Shown here: positions 52,250-60,951 of the stretch, piece after piece
How the letters are laid out: every line of letters starts with the position of its first letter
Position numbering within the stretch: the stretch's first letter is position 1
From: Lachnospiraceae bacterium AC2029
GTDB lineage: Bacteria > Bacillota > Clostridia > Lachnospirales > Lachnospiraceae
Length of the DNA stretch: 64,000 nucleotides
Assembly: GCA_000703065.1 (NCBI GenBank)
Contig: JNLK01000001.1
Coordinates: forward strand, 682,001 to 746,000
Direction of reading: 5' to 3'
Position numbers and translations under genes: made by a program
Notes under the pieces: model-generated
What the model saw: only the letters and a program-made list of their open reading frames with translations
The model's database searches: none
What the model was told of the DNA's origin: nothing

Positions 52250-55200
52250 TCAGCCTATCAACATCTTCCTTGTTTGCTTTATATACTTAGCCGGGATCTC
52301 ATCTGCAAGCCTCCACACCACATTTATAGGCTTGCTCCCCGTATGTTGGACATAATCTACAAACCCAAGTACACTATAGGGTGCTGCATTTCCCCAGGGA
52401 TCCTTTTTATCCTCTCTTACACAGAGAAGGACTTTGCTTCCTTGTGTCCCATGATTAATGTAGCGTTGTCCTGTTGGAGAAGAACTACTCGTTGTACTCT
52501 GACTTTGCCAATGGAACATTGTTTCGTTAATTGAATAATCATTGTACATTGTTGTAGGTGAATAGTCTTTATTGGATTTATTCAAGGTTACAAACAGAAT
52601 ATCAATCTTCTTATCCCGCAACCACTTTACACCCTCGCGTACCGTCGAAGGTTTCATAAAGTCCATTGCTACGAGCAATTGATCTCTTGAATAAGTGCAA
52701 TGAAGATCAATTGGGCAGTCAAAATCAAAACCTATCTTTTTGTCAACAATGTCAATGTTTTCATACAAATATTTAAACAATTCTTTTATCTCATGAAGCA
52801 TAGTTTTACTGCACGCCAAAGACTTCAGCTTTTCATATGCAACATTGGGATTATCATAATCAATCACATTCTTCCATATACTCACATAAAACATTTGCAG
52901 CATCCGTTTTTGACCATCATTCAACGACTCAAAACTAATATCATTAATATTATCCAGCATTTCCAGAACAAAACTTAATAAACGACGCGAATCAATAGAT
53001 GCCAATCTTGGAAGCGCCTTAGTAATGTCCTTTTCCAGTGGTTCATTGAAATCATCTAAAACCCCAGCACTAACACACAATCTTGAGAAATTGTCCTTTT
53101 TATATAAGGCTCTTGGATCCATTCGATAATGTCTCAGGAAATTTACCAACGTCAGTTCTTTCCCAGTATCATTCGTGAATGATGCTATTTTGCTTACGAT
53201 ACCGTTCTTTGTCTCTATAGAACTCTTTATATTCTTGAGCACATATTCACTTGCCTTCTTTTCAAGGTGTATATAACACCCTTTTGGTACGGACACAAAT
53301 CCCTTCTTTAATTCGTACTCCACACTGTGTTTTGTATTAGCCAAAAGAGCAGCAAACTTCTCTTCATAGTTATACTTCTTGTTTGCCTGGCCTACAAAAT
53401 CCAAAACCGTCAGACAGTCCTTACTATCATCTAAGCGCAAACCACGTCCTAACTGCTGTAAGAAAATAGTGAGTGACTCCGTAGGACGTAAAAACAAAAC
53501 CGTATTCACGGATGTAATGTCCACGCCCTCATTATAAAGGTCCACAACAAAAATAGTTTTTATTTCCCCTTTTTCCAACCTTTTCTTTGCAGAAGCACGA
53601 ACTTTTTTACTGGAATCAGAATCCAGTTCCAATGACGCTATACCTTTTTCATTGAAAAAATCCGCCATAAATCTTGCATGTTCCTTCGACACGCAAAATC
53701 CTAAAGCTTTCATTTCTTCTATAGATGCCGTGTATTTTTCAATGTTTCTGATTACACTTTCCGCTCTCTTCTCTGCTATCTTGCCGCTAAAGGAAAAAAG
53801 GTTACTCAGTTCCCTCCTATCATAACCACCGCGGACCCATTTGACCTTTGACAAATTCACATCATCAGATATACCAAAATAATGAAATGGACATAGTAGT
53901 TTTCTGTCAATTGCTTCAGGTAAACGTATTTCTGCTGCGATTCGTCCATTAAAGTACTGCAGAATATCTTCCCCATCCATTCGTTCAGGGGTAGCTGTTA
54001 ATCCAAGAAGAATCTTAGGCGACAGTTTATCCAGTGGTTCATAATATATCGGTGCTGCCGCATGATGAAATTCATCCACAACGACAAAATCATAGTAATC
54101 ACGCGGCAATTTATCATAGATTTTTTTTGAATTCAATGTTTGTATGGATATAAACAAATGTTCAAGCGACTCCGGCCTATGCCTCCCCACCCACAGATCA
54201 CCAAAGTTAGGATCTTTCAGTACACCACGAAATGTCTCAATACTCTGTTCAAGGATTTCTTCTCTGTGTGCAACAAACAATAATCTGTTCTTTTGCCCCG
54301 GATTCATCGTACAGAATCTTGCGTAATCAAAGGCTGAAATAACAGTCTTTCCGCATCCAGTAGCAGCAACAACAAGATTTCTGTAATATCCCAACAACTC
54401 TCGTTCAACTTTCAGTTTGTCTAATATCTCTTGTTGATATGAATATGGATGAATATCAAATACAAACTTTCTATCTTTTCCTTCTCCAATATATTTTTCA
54501 TTTTTAAGAGCCTTGATTAACCTTGTTTTCTGCGAGGCATCATACAAAACAAACTCTTTATCATTCCAATAAGTGTCGAAAGTTGCTGCTACCTTCTGTA
54601 TCGTTTCTGCAAGGTCTTTTTCTGCAGCTTTGACATTCCATTCCAACCCACTTGTAAGCGCGGCATTCGACATGTTGGATGATCCTATGTAAGCAGTCGT
54701 AAATCCTGTCTCTCTATAAAAAACGTAGGACTTTGCATGAAGTCTTGTTCTTTTTGTATCATAAGATATTTTGATTTCTGTATTGATAAGCTTACTTAAT
54801 TCCTCTATAGCCTTTACATCCGTTGCACCCATATAAGATGTGCAAATCACCCGCAGTCGGCCACCATTTCCTGTAAAATCCTTAAGTTCCTCCAGCAATT
54901 CTCTTAACCCGCTCCACTTGATAAAGGATACAAGCATGTCTATCCGATCTGCAGACGCTATTTCTTTCTTTAGTTCGTTAAGCATCTGAGGTTCTCTAAC
55001 TGCACCCGTAAACAAGCTGCTAAAAGCCATAGATGTCTCTGGACGTATTATATCTATTGCCTTCCTGCCCAGCAGCAAGCGCTCGTCCTTATCACTCATA
55101 ATGGACAGAAGCTGTTCTCCTGACAGTTCGATCATATTTTTATCTTTTGAATCACCATTAATAACACTGATAACTTTGTTAATATAATCTATCTGCTTAC

Positions 55201-55393
55201 TTAATGCCTTATCCCCAGATGATTCATAAATGCTATCCATTTTACGTTGTAGCAGTTCCGCAACGTAAGTAGACAACACTTTGGATGCCTCTGCCGAATC
55301 TACTTTTTCTTGGTGTTTACAATCGGTCGGAATCTTCTCCAACTCAATGTTCATTTCTTTGTTTATTATCTGCTCATATATTCCCGGTTTCAT
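52250..55393 (-). CDS. DUF3427 helicase with N-terminal PLD nuclease domain
   Basis: A 1047-residue protein. Residues about 140-300 form a phospholipase D-like domain with TRLHAKSYVFYRE (HxK) and AYIGSSNMSNAALTSG (the GSxN motif), a nuclease type seen in restriction enzymes. An SF2 helicase follows: AATGCGKTVISAF (Walker A), FVVVDEFHHAAA (DEFH), LLGLTATPERMDG (III) and FLQQLGRGLRLDDSKD (VI). The C-terminal DUF3427 region ends INVVWRLADEIPAKYI. This architecture is widespread in prokaryotic defence islands. The start at 55393 is chosen from GGGAG upstream. It is immediately upstream of BREX and possibly co-transcribed with it. Confidence 0.85.
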   Translation of the reverse strand: MKPGIYEQIINKEMNIELEKIPTDCKHQEKVDSAEASKVLSTYVAELLQRKMDSIYESSGDKALSKQIDYINKVISVINGDSKDKNMIELSGEQLLSIMSDKDERLLLGRKAIDIIRPETSMAFSSLFTGAVREPQMLNELKKEIASADRIDMLVSFIKWSGLRELLEELKDFTGNGGRLRVICTSYMGATDVKAIEELSKLINTEIKISYDTKRTRLHAKSYVFYRETGFTTAYIGSSNMSNAALTSGLEWNVKAAEKDLAETIQKVAATFDTYWNDKEFVLYDASQKTRLIKALKNEKYIGEGKDRKFVFDIHPYSYQQEILDKLKVERELLGYYRNLVVAATGCGKTVISAFDYARFCTMNPGQKNRLLFVAHREEILEQSIETFRGVLKDPNFGDLWVGRHRPESLEHLFISIQTLNSKKIYDKLPRDYYDFVVVDEFHHAAAPIYYEPLDKLSPKILLGLTATPERMDGEDILQYFNGRIAAEIRLPEAIDRKLLCPFHYFGISDDVNLSKVKWVRGGYDRRELSNLFSFSGKIAEKRAESVIRNIEKYTASIEEMKALGFCVSKEHARFMADFFNEKGIASLELDSDSSKKVRASAKKRLEKGEIKTIFVVDLYNEGVDITSVNTVLFLRPTESLTIFLQQLGRGLRLDDSKDCLTVLDFVGQANKKYNYEEKFAALLANTKHSVEYELKKGFVSVPKGCYIHLEKKASEYVLKNIKSSIETKNGIVSKIASFTNDTGKELTLVNFLRHYRMDPRALYKKDNFSRLCVSAGVLDDFNEPLEKDITKALPRLASIDSRRLLSFVLEMLDNINDISFESLNDGQKRMLQMFYVSIWKNVIDYDNPNVAYEKLKSLACSKTMLHEIKELFKYLYENIDIVDKKIGFDFDCPIDLHCTYSRDQLLVAMDFMKPSTVREGVKWLRDKKIDILFVTLNKSNKDYSPTTMYNDYSINETMFHWQSQSTTSSSSPTGQRYINHGTQGSKVLLCVREDKKDPWGNAAPYSVLGFVDYVQHTGSKPINVVWRLADEIPAKYIKQTRKMLIG

Positions 55394-55453
55394 ATAACAT
55401 CTCCCATAAAAATGCCTGTACCTGCGATACATTCACATAAATATCCCGCCATG

Positions 55454-55711
55454 TCAATTCAGTTCATCGTTGCTCTCCGTATATTTCACATCCTCCCCCA
55501 CAGGATCCAGCTTGCCATCGTCATTCCCCCAGGGATAGCCGGTGATCACATTTCCTTCGTTCGCCATGTCCTTATACCGGAGGAAGGTTCTCGCCATGTT
55601 CTGGCAGCACTGCAGAGATTCCTCTGCAGACATATGATGCCACTCCGAATCCCATTCCGCGATCTTACGCAGGACAAATACAGCACGTTCATATCTTTCC
55701 TCAATCGTCAT
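55454..55711 (-). CDS. Small hypothetical protein (85 aa)
   Basis: An acidic 85-residue protein with no recognised family; it has one CC pair (LQCCQNMA) and an acidic tail (DPVGEDVKYTESNDE). GAGGTG lies eight bases before the start, and that site belongs to the end of a decayed peptide gene at 55718. Its base composition is GC-rich like the right flank, so it marks the first gene outside the island on this side. Confidence 0.6.
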   Translation of the reverse strand: MTIEERYERAVFVLRKIAEWDSEWHHMSAEESLQCCQNMARTFLRYKDMANEGNVITGYPWGNDDGKLDPVGEDVKYTESNDELN

Positions 55712-55717
55712 GGTTTG

Positions 55718-55842
55718 TCACCTCGCAGTCTGCCGGCATGAGGAGCAGTTCTCAAGGCCACCTTCGCCACATTTCAGCGAAGGTGCGGGGCACTCCTCAC
55801 AAAGTTTCTTTTTGTGGTGTCATTGATCAGAATCGATCACAC
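55718..55842 (-). pseudogene. Decayed copy of the Cys-rich MRSILIKDTTKEERE peptide gene
   Basis: The minus strand matches the intact gene at 60556-60783 over its start, KEERE region and the stretch encoding CGEGSCENCSSC. The start reads GTG followed directly by TGA, and indels break the frame. The right half still encodes KCGEGGLENCSSC. It ends at TGA 55720, whose GAGGTG doubles as the ribosome-binding site of the next gene. Confidence 0.8.
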
Positions 55843-55925
55843 GATTCCCCCTGTAACTATAAGCTTCGTGAACAATATCAACCGTCACGAAAACCTTGCA
55901 AACCCCGCATACCATTATAACATAA

Positions 55926-55960
55926 GAAGCTGACAAATTGGGCGTTTCTTTGTCAGCTTC
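55926..55960 (-). terminator. Terminator after the DEDDh exonuclease gene
   Basis: A perfect 12-bp stem (55926-55937 with 55949-55960) closes an 11-base loop just past the exonuclease stop at 55967. On the minus strand TTATGTTATAATGG follows, only loosely T-rich. Confidence 0.7.
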
Positions 55961-55966
55961 CTAAAC

Positions 55967-56632
55967 TTATGCACACACAATCGCCGAAAAATCAAAGAGG
56001 TCTCCCAGGGTGTCTCCGATCTCCTTCGGCTCCATGGCTTCCTTGATCAGTCTGAGCGTCTTGTCGAACAGATCTCTATCCTTGAAGATGTGAAGAAGCT
56101 CTGCTGTATTTCTCGCATCATCCAGCGCATCATGTGCCCTGCCCGCAAATGCAACTCCCGCCATATCAAGGGCCATACTGAGGGACAGCCGCCTCTCAAA
56201 TCCCAGATACGAATCAAACTCTTTCTGGAAATCATCCCACACATTTTCCAGAAGTGGTCTCTCTGCATCAGTTATCTCATACTGCTTTGCCAGCATTTCG
56301 CCGAAAATCTGATTGTAATCCGAATCGCTCCATGCATAGATCTTCACCTCGTCCCCTGTACCGCGACACCATGTGGTAAACATCCGCAGGGCTTCCCGGA
56401 AGGACGGCGCATTTGCAACCATATCATCTGTGATCCCCGTGAGCTCGGAGATCTTCTTCCTTATGCCATCGCTGTATTCCGGTTTTACATAGGTTCGAAA
56501 TGACGCGATCTCCTGCAGCTTTTCATCCAGCATGACTGCACCGATTTCTATGGTTTCCATTTTGAGGTTTCTTTTCACTTCTGATTTACGGGATGTATAG
56601 TTCATTTCCAGATCCACTACGACGTATTTCAT
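55967..56632 (-). CDS. DEDDh 3'-5' exonuclease (DnaQ/KapD-like)
   Basis: A 221-residue exonuclease-domain protein. The metal residues are visible: Asp and Glu in VVVDLEMNYT (ExoI), Asp in YAWSDSDYNQIFG (ExoII) and the His/Asp pair in GRAHDALDDARNTAELL (ExoIII). It degrades DNA or RNA 3' ends in the cytoplasm; related stand-alone proteins include KapD and Sda-regulated exonucleases. The start at 56632 (MKYVVVDLE) has AGGAGG five bases upstream. It lies next to the IS30 insertion and probably forms a single-gene transcript ending at 55926. Confidence 0.85.
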   Translation of the reverse strand: MKYVVVDLEMNYTSRKSEVKRNLKMETIEIGAVMLDEKLQEIASFRTYVKPEYSDGIRKKISELTGITDDMVANAPSFREALRMFTTWCRGTGDEVKIYAWSDSDYNQIFGEMLAKQYEITDAERPLLENVWDDFQKEFDSYLGFERRLSLSMALDMAGVAFAGRAHDALDDARNTAELLHIFKDRDLFDKTLRLIKEAMEPKEIGDTLGDLFDFSAIVCA

Positions 56633-56920
56633 ATGCACCTCCTTGCAAACCAAACATTTATCGTCTACAACACCCTCGTCATTTTGGGGTGGTAGTGTTC
56701 CCCTTGAATGAAAAACTCATTGCAAAATCTGTGAATTATCTCAATTCAAATTCATGTTTTTTCTATTTTCAGAGTGTTTTTTATGATATAATCCGTTTAA
56801 AACTGTTGAAAAACGCTTAATCGTTTACATGCCAAAACTGCGACTTGCATTTTCTTCTGCAAAAGTTAATGCAACCCACCTGGTGATATTTATGGATGAT
56901 TAACTATCTGCTTTTCATTC

Positions 56921-58081
56921 TTATTTATTACCTAGAAGTTTTGGACTTAAACATATCTCGTCTGCGGGGACTGGTGACATGTTAAGCACTTCCAACAGTT
57001 TTTTCATTTCTTCAGTTGTGGCAAGATCATATGGACTTTTATAACCAAGCCCTGGTCTCACTGTACTGTTGATATGATTTGCGGTCAGCGTCATTTCTTC
57101 TTGGGTGTAAACGCTTAGAGTTTTCCCTTTTGGTATTACATACCTTATAAACTCATGATTCTTCTCTATGTGAGGTTTCTGCCAGGAGGCTTGTGGATCA
57201 CAATAAAACACTTTTGTTCTTGGAGATCCACGCTTGGTATACTCCATTCCTAATGCATCTTTGAAACAGCCTCCATTATCCGTTAAAATCACCGGGAAGA
57301 GTTTTCTGAATCTTCGGATCCCCAAGGTTTTAGTCAGTCCATCAAACACTTTAAGTACTTGCTCTATCGTCTCTTCTTCCAATAAAATCATTAACATAAC
57401 AGAGTTTTTATTAAACATGATCGTCAGAAGAACCTGTTCTTTTTTAAGCTTTCCTTTTACGGTATCCATCTCAACAACCGGCGTATCTGGATGCTCCTCC
57501 ATATACTTCTGGAAGTCATCATACGTTCTCCCCTGCCGATAGCTTTGCTTGTTACATTTAATCTCACTCTGTTTCTTTCGACGCCGTTTATATTTCACCT
57601 TGCGCCTTAAATCCAGATTGCAGATTGTCAATTCCCCAGAATCTATATAATTATAGATACTCCTCTCAGAAACCTTTATCTCATCACCATGTATTTTACA
57701 GATATGTGATAAAGGCTGTCCCTGACGGATCAGAGGGGATAGGATTTCATCCAATTCCTTAAGCTCTGACTTACTCAATCTCGGTCCTTCTCTGGATTCA
57801 GAACGGAGCTTCTTGGCTTTTGCATCAGCTTTTTCAGCGAAGTAATAATACTTGTCGTAACGACATGATTTTTTCTTCTTTTCGCTGCAACTATCGCATA
57901 CAAACGGAGGCTTTTCTGTTTTAGGGCAAGTATGCGTTTTGTGTTCGCTACAGTACTCCGTACAATTAAAGTCCCTACATGTACGACAGCGTATTCCACA
58001 TTCCTCATCACCACAAACTCCTTTTACGCTGCAATGAGCTGCAAGGATGCAGTCTTTTTGTAAAAGGTACGCACCTCTGTT
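56921..58081 (-). pseudogene. IS30-family transposase, C-terminal part (interrupted)
   Basis: 386 codons of an IS30 transposase. The first third is the Cys-rich linker seen in clostridial IS30 enzymes (for example CILAAHCSVKGVCGDEECG, CRTCRDFNCTEYC, FVCDSCSEKKKKSC), read in the correct frame before residue 57778. The DDE domain follows: Asp in VVEMDTVKGKLKK, Asp-Asn in ILTDNGGCFKDALG, and Glu in QKPHIEKNHEFIRYV. No Met precedes it because the HTH-bearing N-terminus lies beyond the nested IS1111-type element at 59733-59888. It is therefore inactive. Confidence 0.85.
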
Positions 58082-58153
58082 ATGAAGTGACCTTTGTCAA
58101 GGGGTAAATTTCTCATCCGGAAACTTTTTCTTGACGGTCACATTTGTTTGTTT

Positions 58154-58354
58154 CTGTCAGCACCTGTAAGAAGCTCTGATTTAACAGTTCCCGGCATATG
58201 GCCACTCTGTTATTCGTGGATTGGCTACCGACAGGCTAATGGTTTCGCCGAGAGCGCTGCGATCTAAAAGCGTGGTTCACCGAAGTGCCAACATAGAGGT
58301 GTCGCAGATCACTCAAACCCTACAGTGATCACAGCTTCTTACAGATACTGACAG
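58154..58354 (-). ncRNA. Candidate bridge RNA region of the IS1111-type element
   Basis: A 22-base inverted repeat with three mismatches brackets the region: CTGTCAG (58154-58160) plus CTGTAAGAAGCT (58164-58175) pair with 58333-58344 and 58348-58354. The 160 bases between contain a smaller hairpin (CGCT/AGCG around 58256). It lies in the non-coding end of the element. Bridge RNAs of IS110-family elements are about 150-200 nt structured RNAs in a non-coding end. Strand is assumed to be that of the transposase. The target- and donor-binding loops cannot be assigned by eye. Confidence 0.5.
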
Positions 58355-58466
58355 ATATTCAGTTACTTTTTGTTTAGGCAGCAAGCTGCAGTTTACTGCT
58401 GATTGCTGCTTGATTGTGATTTACATCAGGGACGGTTGACTGTCAAGGGCCGCGAAGCGGTGCATT

Positions 58467-59630
58467 TTACCCTTGACTGACAGCCGGAGCTGATGTACCT
58501 CCAGAGGCTATGTTGATATTTCCGGTCATCATGCCCCATATGAAACATGCAAGTTCCCTTGCAACTGCAGCCACTGCCACATTTTTCTTTTTTCCATGGC
58601 GAATCATTTTATAATACTTGCTACGAAGCCTGGTATTCGCTTTGTCGGCATAAGCAATAACTTCAGCTGACTGTCCGTTCTGCCTGGAACGGAGTGCTTT
58701 GGACTTATGACCGATTGCGCCTTTGCAGATGCCCTTTGCTGCTTCAATTAACAAGCAGCGGAGATGTGCATTCCCTGCCTTGGAAATACCAAGTCGATTT
58801 ACATTTGACGAACTGGAATGTTCACCAGGTGCAAGCCCCAGGAATGCCGCGTAGATATTCCCTTTGGCAAAGCGCTTGAAATCACCTGTTTCAACGATCA
58901 GAGATAATGCTGTGTGTGTCCGGATCCCAAGGAAGCATCCCAATTTTTCGGCTTTTTCCTTGTAACGCATCTCAGCAGAGATTTCTTCAATCCTTTTATC
59001 GTAACGCTCGATCTTTGCCTCCTGCTCCTCATATGAAGCCATGTATTCATCGAGAGTTTCCCTATACATCGGATTAAGATCCAGCTTTCTCAGCCAGGCA
59101 ACATGCTTAATAGTCCATTTGGTTCCTGTATACTGGTATCCGTGTCGAAGTACAAATGCGTTGATTTGTTGTTTCAGTTTTTTCAGTGCAAGCTTATGGT
59201 CATCTCTCATCCGGAGATATTCCTTTACCGCATCATCTTCGCCGGTAGGAATATAAACCGGATGGTATCCACCATAACACAGACAATGAGCGATTAAACG
59301 TGCATCACGTTTGTCTGTTTTGATGCGCTGTCCCTGTTGAGTAAGCATAGTTGTCGGTGCAAGAATAACACACTTGATTCCGGCATTGGTAAGCTGGTGA
59401 TAGAGAGTATATCCGAGGCAACCCGCCTCGTAACCGCATTCAATAGAATAATCATCATTAAGACCAAGCTTCTGTTTCAGAGTTTCAATAAAATAGATGA
59501 CTTCTTTGTAGTCCGGTGCAACCTGCACCTCTCCAAAGATACGGTCTTCGGATCCGATAGTAGGCTCCATTGCGCATAATGTGAAATTTGTACTATGGAC
59601 ATCCATTCCAATTTTGAGTATTCTATTCAT
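58467..59630 (-). CDS. IS110-family (IS1111 subgroup) transposase
   Basis: A 387-residue intact DEDD recombinase starting MNRILKIGMDVHSTNFT (first Asp), with ECGYEAGCLGYTLY (Glu), IKTDKRDARLIAHCL (Asp region) and C-terminal FLGIRTHTALSLIVETGD, followed by GLAPGEHSSS and the serine region RLGISKAGNAHLRCLLIE. The start at 59630 follows AAGGAGGTCACC, which overlaps the left inverted repeat region. Compared with the transposase at 37606 it is shorter and of a different branch. Confidence 0.9.
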   Translation of the reverse strand: MNRILKIGMDVHSTNFTLCAMEPTIGSEDRIFGEVQVAPDYKEVIYFIETLKQKLGLNDDYSIECGYEAGCLGYTLYHQLTNAGIKCVILAPTTMLTQQGQRIKTDKRDARLIAHCLCYGGYHPVYIPTGEDDAVKEYLRMRDDHKLALKKLKQQINAFVLRHGYQYTGTKWTIKHVAWLRKLDLNPMYRETLDEYMASYEEQEAKIERYDKRIEEISAEMRYKEKAEKLGCFLGIRTHTALSLIVETGDFKRFAKGNIYAAFLGLAPGEHSSSSNVNRLGISKAGNAHLRCLLIEAAKGICKGAIGHKSKALRSRQNGQSAEVIAYADKANTRLRSKYYKMIRHGKKKNVAVAAVARELACFIWGMMTGNINIASGGTSAPAVSQG

Positions 59631-59732
59631 AGGTGACCTCCTTTTGTATGCGGTAATCCCTGTTACCAATGATCTTGACAATCAAAGTATACAGGTAAAT
59701 CCACGTTGCTGCAAATGTGAGGTCACTTCATA

Positions 59733-59888
59733 TTATCTAACCCTAATACGATTATTCTTTACTTCTCTTGTAATACTGGATGTACTTCTTCCAATCTCCT
59801 TAGCGATTTGAGCAAAGCTTTTACCTGCATAGATACCTGCTTCGATCCTCAATCTTTCTTTATATGTTATTCTGTTGTATTTGTTCAT
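59733..59888 (-). pseudogene. IS30-family transposase, N-terminal HTH fragment
   Basis: 51 codons with ribosome-binding site AGGAGT and start ATG at 59888. The product MNKYNRITYKERLRIEAG then AGKSFAQIAKEIGRSTSSIT is the IS30 helix-turn-helix. The frame ends in TAA directly at the edge of the nested IS1111-type element. The matching C-terminal part is at 56921-58081. Confidence 0.85.
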
Positions 59889-60341
59889 TTGACTCCTAAC
59901 CGCAGATAGTAATCAAACGAAATAATAACACAAGTACATCCACATAATACAATGTAGATGCAATAGCCGGACGCTGCCCAGACCCGCAAGGGCGCTACAG
60001 ACCCGTGACTCCGTTCCCACTCCGACGAAAGAGTATTCTAAAATACACCTTTCTGCAAAAGTTATTGCAACGCATTTTTCTATTTAATGGGATTTTTGTT
60101 GCGTTAAATTTTTCAATTAAAGGTGGTAGTGTTCCCTACAATACCATCGTAAACAAAAAGGTGGGTGATTGTATGGACAGCATTTTCCTAAAAAAATGGT
60201 GGAGAGCGTCAGCTCCCCACCATTTAGTCTACAGTCTGAATCTCAGAATCCTATACTTCTGCGATTCCTGCTGTATTATACCATTACGTGGAATATGATC
60301 ATACTCCAAAACTCTACTTGATAGGCCCATCATGTTACCCA
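59889..60341. other. Gap holding the IS30 right end and a terminator
   Basis: No gene was seen. It contains the IS30 end (to about 60139), a possible short IS-external segment and the terminator at 60190-60225. Confidence 0.6.
60190..60225 (-). terminator. Rho-independent terminator of the Cys-rich mini-protein operon
   Basis: AAATGGTGG (60194-60202) pairs with 60217-60225, and on the minus strand the stem is followed by seven T. An inner GAGC/GCTC pair extends the stem. It lies 117 bases past the 67-residue gene. Confidence 0.85.
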
Positions 60342-60545
60342 TTACCGGTTCTTATATTCGGCTATTACAAGTTCAAAACTCTCTCTACCCTCAATATACT
60401 CCCTGAATGCCAGCTCCGGATCTTTTCCATGGAACACCTTACACAGCCCGCACATATCACAGTCCGAGATACAGGGATATCGTTTCTTAATATAGTCTCT
60501 CCGCTCTTCTACAGTGGATGCGGATAATGCCGGTGGTTGTTCCAT
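60342..60545 (-). CDS. Cys-rich mini-protein (67 aa)
   Basis: The annotated frame starting 168 bases upstream is too long; the real product begins MEQPPALSASTVEERRDYI at 60545 with GTAGGAGT just before it. It has a compact Cys cluster CISDCDMCGLC (C-x3-C-x2-C-x2-C) that could bind zinc or a cluster, and the motif FREYIEGRESFELVIAEYK, which resembles the tail of the 75-residue neighbour (YIDGKREIREINMEYNERY). The two probably arose from one family. It follows the 75-residue gene by 10 bases. Confidence 0.7.
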   Translation of the reverse strand: MEQPPALSASTVEERRDYIKKRYPCISDCDMCGLCKVFHGKDPELAFREYIEGRESFELVIAEYKNR

Positions 60546-60555
60546 AACTCTACTC

Positions 60556-60783
60556 CTACCCACGGGTGATGCGGCCGTGGAGATACCGCTCGTTATACTC
60601 CATGTTGATCTCACGGATCTCACGCTTGCCGTCGATGTAATCCTGGTAGATCTCCCAGGGATTTCCGCCGCCCAGCCAGCAGGAGGAGCAGTTTTCACAG
60701 CTGCCTTCGCCACAGTTCAGCGAGGTGCGGATGATCTCCTCACGTTCTTCTTTTGTGGTATCCTTGATGAGAATCGATCGCAT
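60556..60783 (-). CDS. Cys-rich mini-protein with MRSILIKDTTKEERE leader (75 aa)
   Basis: A 75-residue protein: N-terminal MRSILIKDTTKEEREEIIR, a Cys block CGEGSCENCSSCWLGGG (four Cys in C-x4-C-x2-C-x2-C spacing), then YIDGKREIREINMEYNERY. I recall similar proteins in Lachnospiraceae, function unknown; I have not verified this. The N-terminal leader is shared with the orphan at 60952, and a decayed copy lies at 55718. The Cys spacing suggests a metal or cluster site. Confidence 0.75.
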   Translation of the reverse strand: MRSILIKDTTKEEREEIIRTSLNCGEGSCENCSSCWLGGGNPWEIYQDYIDGKREIREINMEYNERYLHGRITRG

Positions 60784-60951
60784 GGCACATTTCCTTTCTT
60801 ACTGAGAGAGTCAAAAATGTATAAACTCAAATCGTAATATTCGAATACCCGGAGAGCTATTATACAGCACCCCGAATCCTGGGATTTCCGATATTCCAAC
60901 CCCTTCGGCGCCTCCCGCGGCGTTTCATTTCCGTCATTTCCTGCATGCCGC

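Larger units (their letters stand above)
58082..59731 (-). mobile_element. IS1111-subgroup IS110-family element inside the IS30 transposase gene
   Basis: Perfect 12-bp inverted repeats, ATGAAGTGACCT (58082-58093) and its complement (59720-59731), frame the transposase gene, a 36-base gap on one side and a 370-base non-coding end on the other. Such subterminal inverted repeats mark the IS1111 subgroup. Joining the outer IS30 halves exactly at the repeats breaks the frame, so the true edges lie a few bases outside. IS30 sequence on both sides proves the insertion. Confidence 0.8.
56688..60139 (-). mobile_element. IS30-family element interrupted by an IS1111-type element (ends approximate)
   Basis: A split IS30 transposase gene lies between imperfect inverted repeats: about 37 bases from 56688 inward resemble about 37 bases read inward from 60139 on the other strand (GGG...CC.TT.AAT.GAAAAA). 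Direct copies of CTGCAAAAGTTA.TGCAAC occur at about 56855 and 60053, inside those ends. Removing the nested element would leave about 1.8 kb. Confidence 0.6.

Noticed and set aside
57775-58014. 79-codon frame next to the IS30 transposase
   Set aside because: Wrong frame; the correct frame gives the Cys-rich IS30 linker continuous with the DDE domain.
60377-60713. 123-codon version of the 67-residue mini-protein
   Set aside because: The first 56 codons are out-of-frame reading of the upstream 75-residue gene; the ribosome-binding site supports the start at 60545.
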